Below, in pieces: positions 1 through 8,679 of a stretch of 50,880 nt of DNA (its first letter is position 1; each line of letters opens with the position of its first letter). The DNA is taken from the NCBI RefSeq assembly GCF_028618695.1, contig NZ_JAQIVI010000214.1, positions 1-50,880 on the forward strand, given 5' to 3'. The notes below the pieces were generated by a model. It saw nothing but the letters and a program-made list of their open reading frames with translations. It had not been told where the DNA came from and did no database searches. This stretch comes from Natrinema soli. GTDB taxonomy: Archaea; Halobacteriota; Halobacteria; Halobacteriales; Natrialbaceae. Made by a program: the position numbers and the translations under genes.

Positions 1-1246
1 CGTGGGCCTCCAGCCCGGCGAACGCGATCGTCTCGTCGATGGCCGGCCAGTCCGTCGGCGGCGTCGCCTCGGTGTCGGTTCCCGGTACCCTGTCCCCGAG
101 GAGGCCGGCGGTCTGCTCGCGGCCGTGGTCGTCGTCGTCCGCGTAAAATTCGACCAACAGCGCGGCCTCGGCCTCGTCGGGGACGAGCGACGCCGCTTCC
201 TCGAACTCCGTCGTCTCCCGGGCCAGTCCCAGCAACACGTCGTCGATGAGTTCGACCGCGGCGGGCTCGTGTGCGAGAACGTGTTGGACGTCGGTGACGG
301 CCTCGAGCACGCTCTCGTAGAACAGCAGCGAGACCGCTTTGGTCTCCGGAACGGGCTCGAGTGCGACCTCGGCCTCGGTGACGACGGCGAGGGTTCCCTC
401 GCTGCCCGCGAGCAGGCGTGCGAGGTTGACGGTCCCCGTCTCCGCCTCTTCGACGAGCACGTCGAAATTGTAGCCCGAAACGTTGCGTTTCAGTTCCGGG
501 AAGCGATCCCGCACTTCCTCGCTCTCCTCGTCGATGATCCTCACGACTGCCGAATGGACTCGCTCGAGGAGCGACCCGTCGGGATCGGCGGAGTCGCGGA
601 GTTCCTCGACGCTGATCTCGCCGAGCGTGACGACCGTTCCGTCGGCGAGGACCGCATCACATTCCTCGATGTAGGCGTCGGTCTTGCCGTAGACCAGCGA
701 GTGAGCGCCCGTCGAGTTGTTCCCGATCGCGCCACCGATCGCGCTGCGGTCGCTGGCGGCGGGGTCGGGCGCGAACTTCAGATCGTGGGGGGCGAGCGCG
801 TCGTTGAGATCGCCGAGTACCGTTCCCGCCTCAACGCGGGCCAGTCGGTCGTCGGGATCGACCGAGACGATGCCGTCCATGTGGCGAGTGAAATCGAGGA
901 CGACGGCCTCGTTGACCGCCTGTCCCGCGAGGCTCGTTCCGCCGCCGCGCGGGAGGACGGGGATTTCTCGGGTTGCACAGTACGCGACGGTCGCGGCGAC
1001 GTCGTCGGTCGATTCCGGGTACACGACGCCGATCGGCGTCACTTCGTACGCGCTCGCGTCGGTGGCGTACAGTTGCCGCGTGTAGGTGTCAAAGCGAACG
1101 TCGCCATCGACGCGGTCGCGGATGTCGTCTACCATCGCGAGTCGATCCACGTCCGCCGAGACGAAATCGTACTCCGCCCGCCGGTCGGCGATTTCGTCCG
1201 CAGCGTCGTCTCCTGCGTCGAATACGGTGTTAGGGTTCGCGGTCAT
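1..1246 (-). CDS. FAD-linked oxidase (GlcD/D-lactate dehydrogenase type), N-terminal part
   Basis: The minus strand reads open from an ATG at 1246 to the window edge, so the C-terminus lies outside. The protein starts MTANPNTVFDAG and carries the PCMH-type FAD-binding fold: PRGGGTSLAGQAV (pyrophosphate loop) and GGAIGNNSTGAHSLVYGKT further on, both typical of the GlcD/DLD family that oxidises 2-hydroxy acids such as glycolate or D-lactate. About 415 residues are visible, covering the FAD domain and the start of the substrate domain. Haloarchaeal members are often about 1000 residues with a C-terminal iron-sulfur domain; whether this one has it cannot be seen. The long plus-strand frame over the same bases is an antisense shadow. 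Substrate is not predictable from sequence. Confidence 0.88.
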   Translation of the reverse strand, partial: MTANPNTVFDAGDDAADEIADRRAEYDFVSADVDRLAMVDDIRDRVDGDVRFDTYTRQLYATDASAYEVTPIGVVYPESTDDVAATVAYCATREIPVLPRGGGTSLAGQAVNEAVVLDFTRHMDGIVSVDPDDRLARVEAGTVLGDLNDALAPHDLKFAPDPAASDRSAIGGAIGNNSTGAHSLVYGKTDAYIEECDAVLADGTVVTLGEISVEELRDSADPDGSLLERVHSAVVRIIDEESEEVRDRFPELKRNVSGYNFDVLVEEAETGTVNLARLLAGSEGTLAVVTEAEVALEPVPETKAVSLLFYESVLEAVTDVQHVLAHEPAAVELIDDVLLGLARETTEFEEAASLVPDEAEAALLVEFYADDDDHGREQTAGLLGDRVPGTDTEATPPTDWPAIDETIAFAGLEAH

Positions 1247-1334
1247 CTCAACTGAACACTTACTCGTACGTCACACGTTTCACAACGATAAAGCGTTCGA
1301 CAGCGCGCCGAGTCAGCCATCTGTTCGGGTCGTT

Positions 1335-1752
1335 CCCGAGCCCCGAAACGGCGATCTCGAGGGAGCGACGCGGCGGTGCTCCTCGAGGCGGCCGTCGACC
1401 TCGATGCCGGCCTCGGGGTCATCGTCGGCGGCACGCGCGATCCATCGTTCGGGCCGACCGTCCTCGTTGGTCTGGGCGGGATCGCCGTCGAGGTGCGACG
1501 GGATACGAGCCACCGGATCGCGCCGATCCCGACGGCCGAAGCGCTCGCGATGACTCGCGAACTCGACGCGTCGCCGCTGTTCGACGGTCACCGCGGGCGT
1601 CCGACAGTGGATCGACGCGCCGTCGCCGAGGCGATCGTCACCGTCGGCGAGCTGTTGGTGGACCGCGAGGAGATCCGCGAGATCGAGATCAACCCGCTGC
1701 TGGCGCGTCGGAGGGAGCGGTCGCGCTCGTCACGCTCGAGACCGAGCACTGA
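1335..1752 (+). pseudogene. Remnant of ADP-forming acyl-CoA synthetase, ATP-grasp C-terminal piece
   Basis: A stretch reads GVIVGGTRDPSFGPTVLVGL, then GIAVEVRRDTSHRIAPI and EIREIEINPLLA, which matches the end of the ATP-grasp subunit of NDP-forming acyl-CoA synthetases. No N-terminal part is present. After INPLLA the frame shifts: the expected ending continues in another frame as GAVALVTLETEH and stops at TGA 1750-1752. The piece is therefore both truncated and frameshifted and should make no working enzyme. It sits between the divergent FAD oxidase and the convergent FAH-family gene. Confidence 0.75.
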
Positions 1753-1825
1753 ACGCACAGCGGATCGCGACGAGAGCACGGTGTTCGACGGAGAGAACTG
1801 CCGCGGCCCGCGGACGGCACGTCTG

Positions 1826-1842
1826 CGGACCGAAAAAAGCGA
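1826..1842 (-). terminator. Oligo-T terminator candidate after the FAH-family gene
   Basis: Read on the minus strand, a run of six T (plus-strand A6 at 1833-1838) follows the stop of the FAH-family gene by about 27 bases. Archaeal termination commonly uses such T tracts. No strong hairpin is needed or seen. Confidence 0.4.
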
Positions 1843-1864
1843 TCGGATCGCGGTCGCGGCCGAG

Positions 1865-2740
1865 TTAGTCGTTCAGCTGGCTCTTCTCGACGTCGACGTC
1901 CGCGAACGAGACGTCTCGGTCGGTCACGTCGACGGTCATCGAACCGACGTTCTCGATCTCGGCGTCGATGGTGTCGCCGTCGGTGATCGCGCTGACGCCT
2001 TCCGGCGTCCCGGTGGTGATGACGTCGCCTGCTTCGATCGTCGCGCCGATCGATGCGTACTCGACGATGTCCGAGCAGTCGTAGATCATGCCGTCCGTGT
2101 TCTGCTGCTGGCGGGTCTCGCCGTTGAGCTGGAGTTCCATCTCGAGGTCGTGGGGATCGCCGATCTCGTCGGGCGTCGCGACGCAGGGACCGATGATCGT
2201 GAACGTGTCGTAGGATTTGCGGTTCGAACGGTCCTGATCGCCCCGCACCGAGACGTCGAGCAGGATCGTGTAGCCGAGGATGGCGTCCCAGACATCGTCG
2301 CTGTCGATGTCTTTGACGTCCTCGCCCATGACGAACGCGAGTTCGATCTCGTGGTCGACGCGGCGGTCATTGAACGGGAGTTCGATCCCGTCCTCGGGGC
2401 CGGCGACGCTCGAGGGCGCTTTGAGGAAGTACCCCTTGTCCTCGATAGTGAACCACTCCTGAGTGACGATGTCCTCGTCGGCCAGCGCCTCCTCGACGTG
2501 GTTCTCGTAGTTTAGCGGCGCGGCGATGACCTTGCCGGGTCGGCGGACGGGCGCTTCGACGCGGACGTCGGCCAGATCGTGGTCGGGCTCGGCGTCTCCG
2601 TACTCGCTCGCGTCGAGGTCGCGGCGGGCGTACTCCTTGAGCGGGTCGTTCGTCTCGAGACCGAGCCGGTCGGTGACGTCGATGAGGCTGTCGTCAGTCA
2701 GTAGACCGAGTCGGTCGTCGTTGAATCTAACGAGTCGCAT
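1865..2740 (-). CDS. Fumarylacetoacetate hydrolase family protein (fumarylpyruvate hydrolase-like)
   Basis: The 291-residue protein begins MRLVRFNDDRLGLL; an upstream in-frame ATG at 2767 would add nine residues but MRLV is the usual family start. The FAH fold is clear: PLNYENHVEEAL in the lid region, then HEIELAFVMGEDV and GYTILLDVSVRGDQ, which supply the acidic Glu/Glu/Asp metal ligands, and a late GDVITTGTPEGV loop. FAH members hydrolyse C-C bonds of diketo acids or hydrate 2-oxo-dienoates. It is divergent from the gentisate dioxygenase-type gene at 2916; in the gentisate route, ring cleavage gives maleylpyruvate, and fumarylpyruvate hydrolase belongs to this family. That assignment is inference from position; other FAH reactions are possible. 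Confidence 0.9.
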   Translation of the reverse strand: MRLVRFNDDRLGLLTDDSLIDVTDRLGLETNDPLKEYARRDLDASEYGDAEPDHDLADVRVEAPVRRPGKVIAAPLNYENHVEEALADEDIVTQEWFTIEDKGYFLKAPSSVAGPEDGIELPFNDRRVDHEIELAFVMGEDVKDIDSDDVWDAILGYTILLDVSVRGDQDRSNRKSYDTFTIIGPCVATPDEIGDPHDLEMELQLNGETRQQQNTDGMIYDCSDIVEYASIGATIEAGDVITTGTPEGVSAITDGDTIDAEIENVGSMTVDVTDRDVSFADVDVEKSQLND

Positions 2741-2875
2741 GGTAGATCCACTGCCACACTCCCACATAAATCATCCTTTCTCTCGTAACGATGTTCTCGA
2801 ACGATCATGCACTTCGACCGAACATGTGGGGCGAGTGTGATCCGCACCGACCGTTGCCGGAGCAGGGGGCTCCAA

Positions 2876-2890
2876 TACACTTATATTTCC
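2876..2890 (+). promoter_or_regulatory. TATA-box promoter of the gentisate dioxygenase gene
   Basis: CACTTATATTTCC lies about 30 bases before the ATG at 2916. That places the transcription start only a few bases upstream of the start codon, the usual short-leader arrangement in haloarchaea. Confidence 0.6.
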
Positions 2891-2899
2891 GTTCGCCAA

Positions 2900-2916
2900 A
2901 CACACACACACACACA
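2900..2916 (+). repeat. (AC)n microsatellite directly before the gentisate dioxygenase start codon
   Basis: Eight AC dinucleotides run without interruption into the A of the ATG at 2916. The tract fills the space where the transcription start and any leader would be. Dinucleotide slippage here would change promoter-to-start spacing rather than reading frame. Confidence 0.9.
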
Positions 2917-4001
2917 TGACCCAGAAAGAGCAAGAGCCAGAGGAGCTGCTAGAGCTGAGTTCCGACACACGAGATTTGCTCGAGCAGAACAATCTCCGAC
3001 CGCTCTGGGAAGTGGAAGACGAGATGGGGAACCTCCTCGACGACCTGGAGCCAGACATCTGGAAGTGGGAAGATATCCAGGCCGCGATCGACGGCATCGA
3101 GGCGGACGTCCCGATCGCCGACCTGCCGCCAGGCTTCCAGCGACGAGTTGCGGTCCCGATCAATGCCGAGCACGCGATTTCGAACACGATCTACATTGGT
3201 GTCCAGACGGTCTCGCCAGGCGAGACCGCGCCCGCCCACCGCCACGCCGCCAGTGCGCTCCGGTTTACCATCGACGGGACCGAGGACATGAAGACGGTCG
3301 TCGCGGGCGAGGAGTTCCCGATGAAGGACAACGACCTCATCACGACGCCGCAGTGGGAGTGGCACGACCATGTCAACGACTCTGATGAGACCGCCGCGTG
3401 GCTCGACGTCCTCGACCTTCCGCTGTTCCTCGACACCCTGAACAACTCCCACATCTTCGAGAACCACGAACTCGAGCGCCAGCCGGTCACGAAGACACAG
3501 GGCTACTGGGACTCCCAGTACGGACACGGCCGCCCCGCCAGCGAGGAGTCTGACGGTACCATTCCTGGTCCGTTCGAGGGCAACAAGGAACCGACGCCGC
3601 CGTATCGCTTCGGTTGGGATGATATGCTCGAGTCGCTGCACCAGCGCGCCGACAACGACGATCCGGACCCCCACGACGGCTACAGCCTCGCGTACGTCAA
3701 CCCCGCTACGGGGGAGCCGCCGCTGTTCCCAACCATGTCGTTCCGCGCCCAGCTATTGAACGACGGCCCGACGGACCCCCACTTCCAGAACTCGACAGAG
3801 GTCTACTTCGTCATCGAGGGTGAGGGCGCGACCCACGTCGATGGCGAGGCCCTCGAATGGGGTCAGTGGGACATCTTCGTCGTGCCGCCGGACGCTCCCC
3901 ACCACCACGAGCCCGACGACGAGGCGGTCCTACTGGGCATAACCGACGAGCCGATTCTCCGATCGATGAACTTCTACGCCGAGGCGGCGATCGACGAGTA
4001 A
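2916..4001 (+). CDS. Gentisate 1,2-dioxygenase-type bicupin
   Basis: 361 residues with two cupin domains, the size and layout of gentisate 1,2-dioxygenases, which use Fe(II) and oxygen to open gentisate (2,5-dihydroxybenzoate) to maleylpyruvate. The N-terminal cupin holds the likely iron ligands: PAHRHAASALRF gives His108 and His110, and QWEWHDH gives His150 or His152. The C-terminal cupin (from about 265) has TEVYFVIEGEG and PPDAPHHHEP but is probably structural. A haloarchaeal gentisate dioxygenase is known from Haloferax sp. D1227, so the pathway is established in the group. It is divergent from a FAH-family hydrolase, the enzyme type that acts two steps later, with a decayed aromatic monooxygenase nearby. 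1-Hydroxy-2-naphthoate or salicylate dioxygenases share this fold, so the exact substrate is uncertain. Confidence 0.88.
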   Translation: MTQKEQEPEELLELSSDTRDLLEQNNLRPLWEVEDEMGNLLDDLEPDIWKWEDIQAAIDGIEADVPIADLPPGFQRRVAVPINAEHAISNTIYIGVQTVSPGETAPAHRHAASALRFTIDGTEDMKTVVAGEEFPMKDNDLITTPQWEWHDHVNDSDETAAWLDVLDLPLFLDTLNNSHIFENHELERQPVTKTQGYWDSQYGHGRPASEESDGTIPGPFEGNKEPTPPYRFGWDDMLESLHQRADNDDPDPHDGYSLAYVNPATGEPPLFPTMSFRAQLLNDGPTDPHFQNSTEVYFVIEGEGATHVDGEALEWGQWDIFVVPPDAPHHHEPDDEAVLLGITDEPILRSMNFYAEAAIDE

Positions 4002-4117
4002 CGCCGTTGCGTTCCGCGGTCGCGATTCCGTTTTCTCGGCGCTGACGATATCGCGAATCCGATTCCGGCATCGGCGAATAGGTAATATTCTTATACGTGT
4101 CCCGCTAGCATTCCTGT

Positions 4118-4303
4118 ATGGCCGAGTTCGATAACCCGTACGTCAACGAGGACCCGTTCATCCGAGCGCACTTTGACTGTCTGGACTGCGGCGGCAAGCT
4201 CTGGGAGTACGCGATTCAGGGCCAGATGGTCTGCGAGGACTGCCGCGGCGTCTTCCTATCGGAACAGGTGTTCGACGCCAACATCGAACGGCCCGCGAAC
4301 TGA
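4118..4303 (+). CDS. Small zinc-ribbon protein
   Basis: A 61-residue acidic protein with two Cys pairs, FDCLDCGGKLW near residue 20 and MVCEDCRGVF near residue 38, forming a probable zinc ribbon. A TATA-like CTTATA at about 4090-4096 lies some 25 bases before the ATG, so the message is probably leaderless. Small haloarchaeal zinc ribbons of this kind are common and mostly uncharacterised; they may contact protein or nucleic acid. No link to the aromatic genes is visible beyond position. Confidence 0.75.
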   Translation: MAEFDNPYVNEDPFIRAHFDCLDCGGKLWEYAIQGQMVCEDCRGVFLSEQVFDANIERPAN

Positions 4304-4413
4304 ACATGTCTCCTTCTCCCGCGCGGATCGCCGCTGTGCCGCTTGAGAAGCAGGGTTGCCGCTCGGCGGTCAGAGGAACCGCTCCGTTCGCGTCAGGTCG
4401 TAGCTGTCTGTAA

Positions 4414-4782
4414 TCGAGTCGAGTCACAGCGGAGCAGGACGACCTGCCGGACACCGACGATGTCTACGACGAGGAGATCCCCATCGAGGATGTGTTCGGC
4501 GGCGCGTTTGTCCGGGAACGGACCGAGTTCGAGATGTTAGACGAACTGGTCGCGGCCAGCCCAAGCGAGGCGGGGTCGGTCGCGGAACTCGAGACGGTCT
4601 CCCACGGCGAGTGGAATGAGTACGTCGCCAAGAACACTGCGTTCGACGACGAGGAGTCGTTCGTCCTGGCCGCCCGCGATCACTGGGTTACTAAGTGGGT
4701 GGGACTGGTCCGAACCGGCTTCCTTTTCCACTTATTCCGCGTCTCCGCCTCGAGTCGTCGAATAACCACGGCGTTGCAGTAG
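4414..4782 (+). pseudogene. Fragment of an unrecognised acidic haloarchaeal protein
   Basis: After an in-frame TAA at 4411 the frame stays open and reads an acidic, coding-like sequence (EEIPIEDVFGGAFVRERTEF, then SHGEWNEYVAKNTAFDDEES and ARDHWVTKWVGL). No ATG opens the conserved-looking part; the first usable start is a GTG at 4492 inside it. The composition is that of a real halophile protein, so this is probably a gene that lost its start, but I do not recognise the family. A short real protein starting at the GTG cannot be excluded. Confidence 0.4.
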
Positions 4783-4978
4783 CGATCCCCGTGCCGCCAG
4801 AGTACCGGTCCCTGTACCGCTGCAGTAGCGATTCGATATAACACACAACGTTCCCTCGAGGAAGCGCTCTTGCGCGTCGACCAGAGTCCCTCGAGAATCG
4901 CTGATCGGGATCGGTTTCGCATGAGACGCACTCCGACACTCCTCGATACCGCGAGAAAAACCAGAATCGAATGCCGGT

Positions 4979-5490
4979 TCAGTAGTTTCCGGTCGAGACG
5001 ATCGGCAGGGAGCTGTGAGGCCCGTGCGGTGCGTCGTCGAGCCACTCGTCGGCGGTCTTGACGTGGATGCCGTCGGGGGAGGAGTCGACGGTCGTGACTT
5101 CGGACTCCCAGTGGATGTCAATCTCGGCTTCGTCGAGCGTGTCGAGCACGTACTGCTCGGTGACGACCTGTGGAACGCTGGTGAAGTGGAAAATGTCGCC
5201 CGAGCCGCCCGGCGAGTTGTACGTCCGGTTGAACACTTCCTTCCCCTTGTACAGCGTTCGCCGGGCCGGCCAGACGAGCCCCTCCTCGACGAGGTCGGCA
5301 CCCAGCTCAGGATGAATGCGCTCGAGCGTTCAGAGCGTCGAGCCGTAGACGTAGATCACCCGGCACCCCGAGCGATCCGGTCCTCGGGGTCCGCCTCGAG
5401 AATGGTCGTCTCGATCCCGTGTGCGTGCAATGCGAGTGAAGTCGTCATACCGACTGGCCCGACGCCTGCGACGAGTACGCCGACCGATTC
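4979..5490 (-). pseudogene. Decayed FAD-dependent aromatic monooxygenase, N-terminal third
   Basis: The minus strand reads SVGVLVAGVGPVGMTTSLAL, a GxGxxG dinucleotide-binding loop, then HGIETTILEADPEDRIARGA, where the frame breaks. It resumes in other frames as VIYVYGSTL, ELGADLVEEGLVWPARRTLY and finally an open stretch ending at 4979 (TSVPQVVTEQYVLDTLDEAE, TADEWLDDAPHGPHSS). This is the N-terminal part of a UbiH/PHBH-type flavin hydroxylase such as 3-hydroxybenzoate or salicylate hydroxylases. At least two frameshifts and loss of the C-terminal two thirds make it non-functional. Its place beside a gentisate dioxygenase suggests the strain once made gentisate from a monohydroxybenzoate here. 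Confidence 0.7.
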
Positions 5491-6070
5491 AGTCCCTGGC
5501 GGCCGGCGGTCGACAGGCTGCCGTGACGATTGGATCCGTCAGTTGAAGCGTCATCTCGAGGTCCATCACGTTCGTACCGGTCACATCGAAGCCGACATTC
5601 TCGTAGATGGCGATCGCCTGTCAGCGTTTCCGCGAGACGTTGAGGTGGAGTTCGTTGTGGTCCCGGTCGACGGCGCGGGCGACGACGTGCTTGAGCAGTT
5701 CGGTACCGATGCCGCGGTTCTGGTAGGCCGGGTGGACGAAGATCGCGAACTCTGGCTCCGCCGCGTCGGCGGGGACGACGGCGACGTGTCCGATGATGTC
5801 GTCCCCGCGGGTCGCGATCAAATTCCAGCCGTCGGTCACGAGTCGGCGGAGCCACGCCTCGCGGTCATCGGGATCATTGGGCGGGAGCGCCATCGTCGAC
5901 GTCTCGATCGCGTCGTACATCTTGAGCAGCGACTCGAAGGCCGATTCCCGATACGGGCGGATCAGAACTGCGTCTCCCTCATCGTCGACGTACCGCGGAC
6001 AGCGCGGCGGACAGTGATCGGTCCCCTCACACGCGACGTTGTCCCATCCCTCGCACTCGCTCGAGGTCAT
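5489..6070 (-). pseudogene. GNAT acetyltransferase with an internal stop codon
   Basis: From ATG 6070 the minus strand encodes a GNAT-fold protein: VLIRPYRESAFESLLKMYDA, EFAIFVHPAYQNRGIGTELL (the acetyl-CoA loop, Q/RxxGxG/A type) and NELHLNVSRKR. A TGA at 5621-5623 stops it there. Reading on in the same frame gives QAIAIYENVGFDVTGTNVM, which is the normal last motif of the fold, and the frame ends at 5489. The family's conserved ending therefore lies behind one nonsense codon. The tail runs into the decayed monooxygenase with no spacer. A truncated 149-residue product could be made but lacks the final strand and helix. Confidence 0.75.
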
Positions 6071-6194
6071 AGGAGTCGAGTTATCACTCGGCCACTTGTT
6101 TCTTATCGTGAAGGCGTTCGGGTTCGGTGTAGTTCAACGCGGGTGCGCTCGATGCGGGATTCGCTTCGCTCGCAATGCAACGACGCGACGCCGG

Positions 6195-6860
6195 TCCCTC
6201 GTCGATCCGTCGCTGCTACGCCCGTTGATCGGCGTCAGTACGCCGCTGATATTCCAGCAACTCGCCTGAGCCGCGGTCGCTTCCCGCTGCTGGCCATCGC
6301 CGCCGTCTTCGGCTCCGTCACGGTCGCCGGCTACGAGATCGCCCGCCGAATGCGGGACCTGATCAACAGCCTCTCGTGGGAGTTTTCCATCGCCTTGAGC
6401 AGCCTCGTCGGACGCCACCTCGGCGGCGAAGAGGAGGACATTGCGGCGACCTACGGTGACGAGATCATCCGTTTCTCGCTGCTCTTCTACGTCGCCGCCG
6501 TCTTCGTGATCGTCTTCACGGAGCCGATCGCGCGGCTGTTCGTCACTGAGCAGGACGTCGTTGAACTGGCCGCGACGTTCGTTCACGTCACGGCCGTCGC
6601 TACGATCGGAGTCGGACTCGACGAGGCCGTCGCCGGTGCATTACGTGGCGGGGGGAGGGGGGACACTCGCTAGCCGTTTTACGCGGCCTTGATCGGTCTC
6701 TACGGCGTCGTGCTGCCGGTCGCGTTTCTGGGCGTCATTACCCCGCTAGGGGTCACGGCGTTGTACCTCTCGCTGCGGGATGTTCGTTCCCGCCGTGATC
6801 ACGCTCTACCGATACTATAATGGCGTCTGGTGCGACGTCAGTCGTTCGCTCCGTGAGTGA
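6195..6860 (+). pseudogene. Decayed MATE-family exporter
   Basis: Pieces in different frames read SLLRPLIGVSTPLIFQQLA, then LLAIAAVFGSVTVAGYEIAR to VGLDEAVAGALRGGG, then YAALIGLYGVVLPVAFLGV, and finally FVPAVITLYRYY with a stop at 6860. Order and content match the two halves of a MATE multidrug/Na+ antiporter, and the middle part resembles the intact MATE at 17024-18448 (AAFEVARRVRSLL, AGDIIRFSAAIYVAAA). Most of the N-terminal half is missing and there are at least three frame changes. Confidence 0.75.
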
Positions 6861-6936
6861 TCACATCGAGTACTCGCTTCGGATATTGCCACGCCATGTC
6901 GTCGAAAAGCGCCACACAGAGGTGCGGTGACCTGTA

Positions 6937-6959
6937 CTATTTTATACTGTTACCGTAAC
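6937..6959 (+). promoter_or_regulatory. TATA box with overlapping GTTACCGTAAC element before the MFS gene
   Basis: CTATTTTATAC is a good TATA box about 40 bases before the ATG at 6983. Immediately after it comes GTTACCGTAAC (6949-6959), an inverted repeat with one central base. The half GTTACCG also occurs at the tctA start (12731) and in the 15-bp operator-like elements elsewhere in the window, so the MFS gene may belong to the same regulon. This site is weaker than the four two-part elements. Confidence 0.4.
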
Positions 6960-6982
6960 GTTTCGACTGGTGTCTGACTTAG

Positions 6983-8191
6983 ATGGAAGAACGAGTAACC
7001 GAAAAAACTCACCATTCGACTTTAGCTCGGGATGGCCGATTTGTATCAATTACGCTTGTTAGCGTCCTCGCAACGCTAGGGACGAACGTCGTGTCGCCTG
7101 CGCTACCGGCGATGGCTGACGCGATGGGCGTGAGTGATAGTCGGGTTGGACTTGTCGTTTCGATGTACTCCGTCCTGGCGATGGTCTCCGTGCCGTTTAC
7201 CGGCGTTATCTCCGATATATATGGTCGACGGACCGTGTTGCTTCCGTCAGTGTTCCTGTTCGGACTCGCCGGGAGTGCCATCGCTATCGTCGACTCGTTC
7301 GAGACGATCCTGTTCCTTCGGGCGATTCAGGGTGTGGCGTACGCCGCAATGATGCCGATCACGGTGGCGTTGCTCGGGGACTTATATGGCGGCTCGAAGG
7401 CGTCGACCGCGCAGGGATTGCGAGTTGGTGCGAACGGAATGGGATCGGCCGTCGTTCCTATTCTCGCCGGGTTTCTCGCTGGTCTCTCCTGGAACTATCC
7501 GTTTCTGTTATATCTGGTCGCAATACCAACCCTACTAATCGCCCTGTTCTGGCTCCCGGAACCGTCACACAGTGCTATCTTCGATCGCGGGACGTGGCGC
7601 ACTATTCGAACGTACGTCCGCAATCTCCGCAACGAGGCCGGCCAGGTCAACCTCAGAGTGTTGCTATTCGGGGAGGCGGTCCGTGATTTCATACGGTATG
7701 GACTTCTCACGTTCGTTCCGCTGTTCGCCGTGCGAGAGCTCGGAGCCTCGGTGGCAGTGGCAGGAATGGTGCTTTCGGTCCGAGGAGTCGTCTACATCGG
7801 TATCGGGCCGGTCTCTGGACGGATAGTCGCGTGGTTTTCTCGGAAACGAGTTCTTATCGGAAGTCTATTGATATCTGCAACCAGCATCGTTCTGATGCCT
7901 TTCTCGCCGTCGTTCGTTTGGCTCGGAGCCTTGCTCGGCGTGTATACTATCGGTGATTCGCTGTTCTCACCGGTCATCAAAGATGCCGTCACGGTTATCG
8001 CCTCCGATGAACGTCGCGGCGGTATCGTCAGTGGAATGAATATGTTCAAATACGGTGGCCAAGCGTCTTCACCGGTCGTTTTTGGAGCAATTCTGGGTCT
8101 CTCTGAGTTCAGTCGCATATTCTTTATTTCTGCATTAATCGCCATCGTATACGCATCACTCATATTCATTTATACAGACTCGAGTTTATAA
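6983..8191 (+). CDS. Major facilitator superfamily transporter
   Basis: 402 residues with twelve predicted hydrophobic segments. The MFS signature between TM2 and TM3 is present as GVISDIYGRRTVLL, and the first TM pair (TLGTNVVSPALPAMADAMGV) resembles drug:H+ antiporter-1 members. The central loop (about 195-230, FDRGTWRTIRTYVRNLRNEA) separates the two six-helix halves. In this context uptake or efflux of an aromatic or organic acid is plausible, but MFS substrate cannot be read from sequence. The next gene on the same strand starts more than 500 bases later, so it is probably a single-gene unit. Confidence 0.9.
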   Translation: MEERVTEKTHHSTLARDGRFVSITLVSVLATLGTNVVSPALPAMADAMGVSDSRVGLVVSMYSVLAMVSVPFTGVISDIYGRRTVLLPSVFLFGLAGSAIAIVDSFETILFLRAIQGVAYAAMMPITVALLGDLYGGSKASTAQGLRVGANGMGSAVVPILAGFLAGLSWNYPFLLYLVAIPTLLIALFWLPEPSHSAIFDRGTWRTIRTYVRNLRNEAGQVNLRVLLFGEAVRDFIRYGLLTFVPLFAVRELGASVAVAGMVLSVRGVVYIGIGPVSGRIVAWFSRKRVLIGSLLISATSIVLMPFSPSFVWLGALLGVYTIGDSLFSPVIKDAVTVIASDERRGGIVSGMNMFKYGGQASSPVVFGAILGLSEFSRIFFISALIAIVYASLIFIYTDSSL

Positions 8192-8308
8192 TTTGAATGA
8201 TAAATTTGCGATATCCCGACCGGCGACGTGATCCGAGCCGCCGTCTCAAATAGACGACAGGGGAGCGGAAACGATCCGTGCTCCGGAGCGCAATTAGATA
8301 TCACAACG

Positions 8309-8330
8309 GTTACGATTCGGTAACAGTGAA
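8309..8330 (+). promoter_or_regulatory. Partial operator-like repeats upstream of tctC
   Basis: GTTACGATTCGGTAAC is an inverted repeat (GTTAC/GTAAC) and contains the left half TTCGGTAA of the operator-like 15-mer found elsewhere. It sits 94 bases before the complete two-part element at 8424-8474, in the 522-base gap between the MFS gene and tctC. The rest of that gap is AT-rich with no coding signal. Confidence 0.35.
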
Positions 8331-8423
8331 TACAGTAAGATATATATGGAAGATCCCTATCCGGATAATTCGCCCCGCTCAATATGTTTTGATGAGTTCT
8401 TGATAGACATCTTTCCTCATCTA

Positions 8424-8474
8424 TTTACATCCGTATTACCGTAAACACGTGTATCCCTATTCGGTAGTTTCGAA
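8424..8474 (+). promoter_or_regulatory. Two-part operator-like element, copy 1 (upstream of tctC)
   Basis: A 22-bp inverted repeat, TTTAC-N12-GTAAA (8424-8445), is followed after 14 bases by TTCGGTAGTTTCGAA (8460-8474), an imperfect palindrome. The same pair with nearly the same spacing recurs at 12524-12575, 30540-30592 and 40787-40838. The element lies about 200 bases upstream of the tctC TATA box. Confidence 0.6.
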
Positions 8475-8679
8475 TGCTACGATATCTTCGACTTGTTTAT
8501 ATTTATTTAATTATATAACATTCACACATTTAATAAAGCATGAATTCAAAAGTGGATTCTGGAACCAGTACCGTGGCTCATTCACCAATGATTGCTCTGA
8601 CTGCATCCGTGATACGGTGGTCCGTACTTACTGACGATCTGCTAGAAATCCCCCCGCTTGTGTCGGAAATATACGGCAA

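Noticed and set aside
2..1255. A 417-codon plus-strand frame
   Set aside because: It is the antisense shadow of the FAD-linked oxidase; its translation is Arg/Val/Asp-rich with no family features, while the minus strand shows a classic FAD-binding domain.
5015..6673. A 552-codon plus-strand frame taken as one protein
   Set aside because: Its first part is antisense to the acetyltransferase and monooxygenase relics; only the last 130 codons are a real piece, of a MATE exporter.
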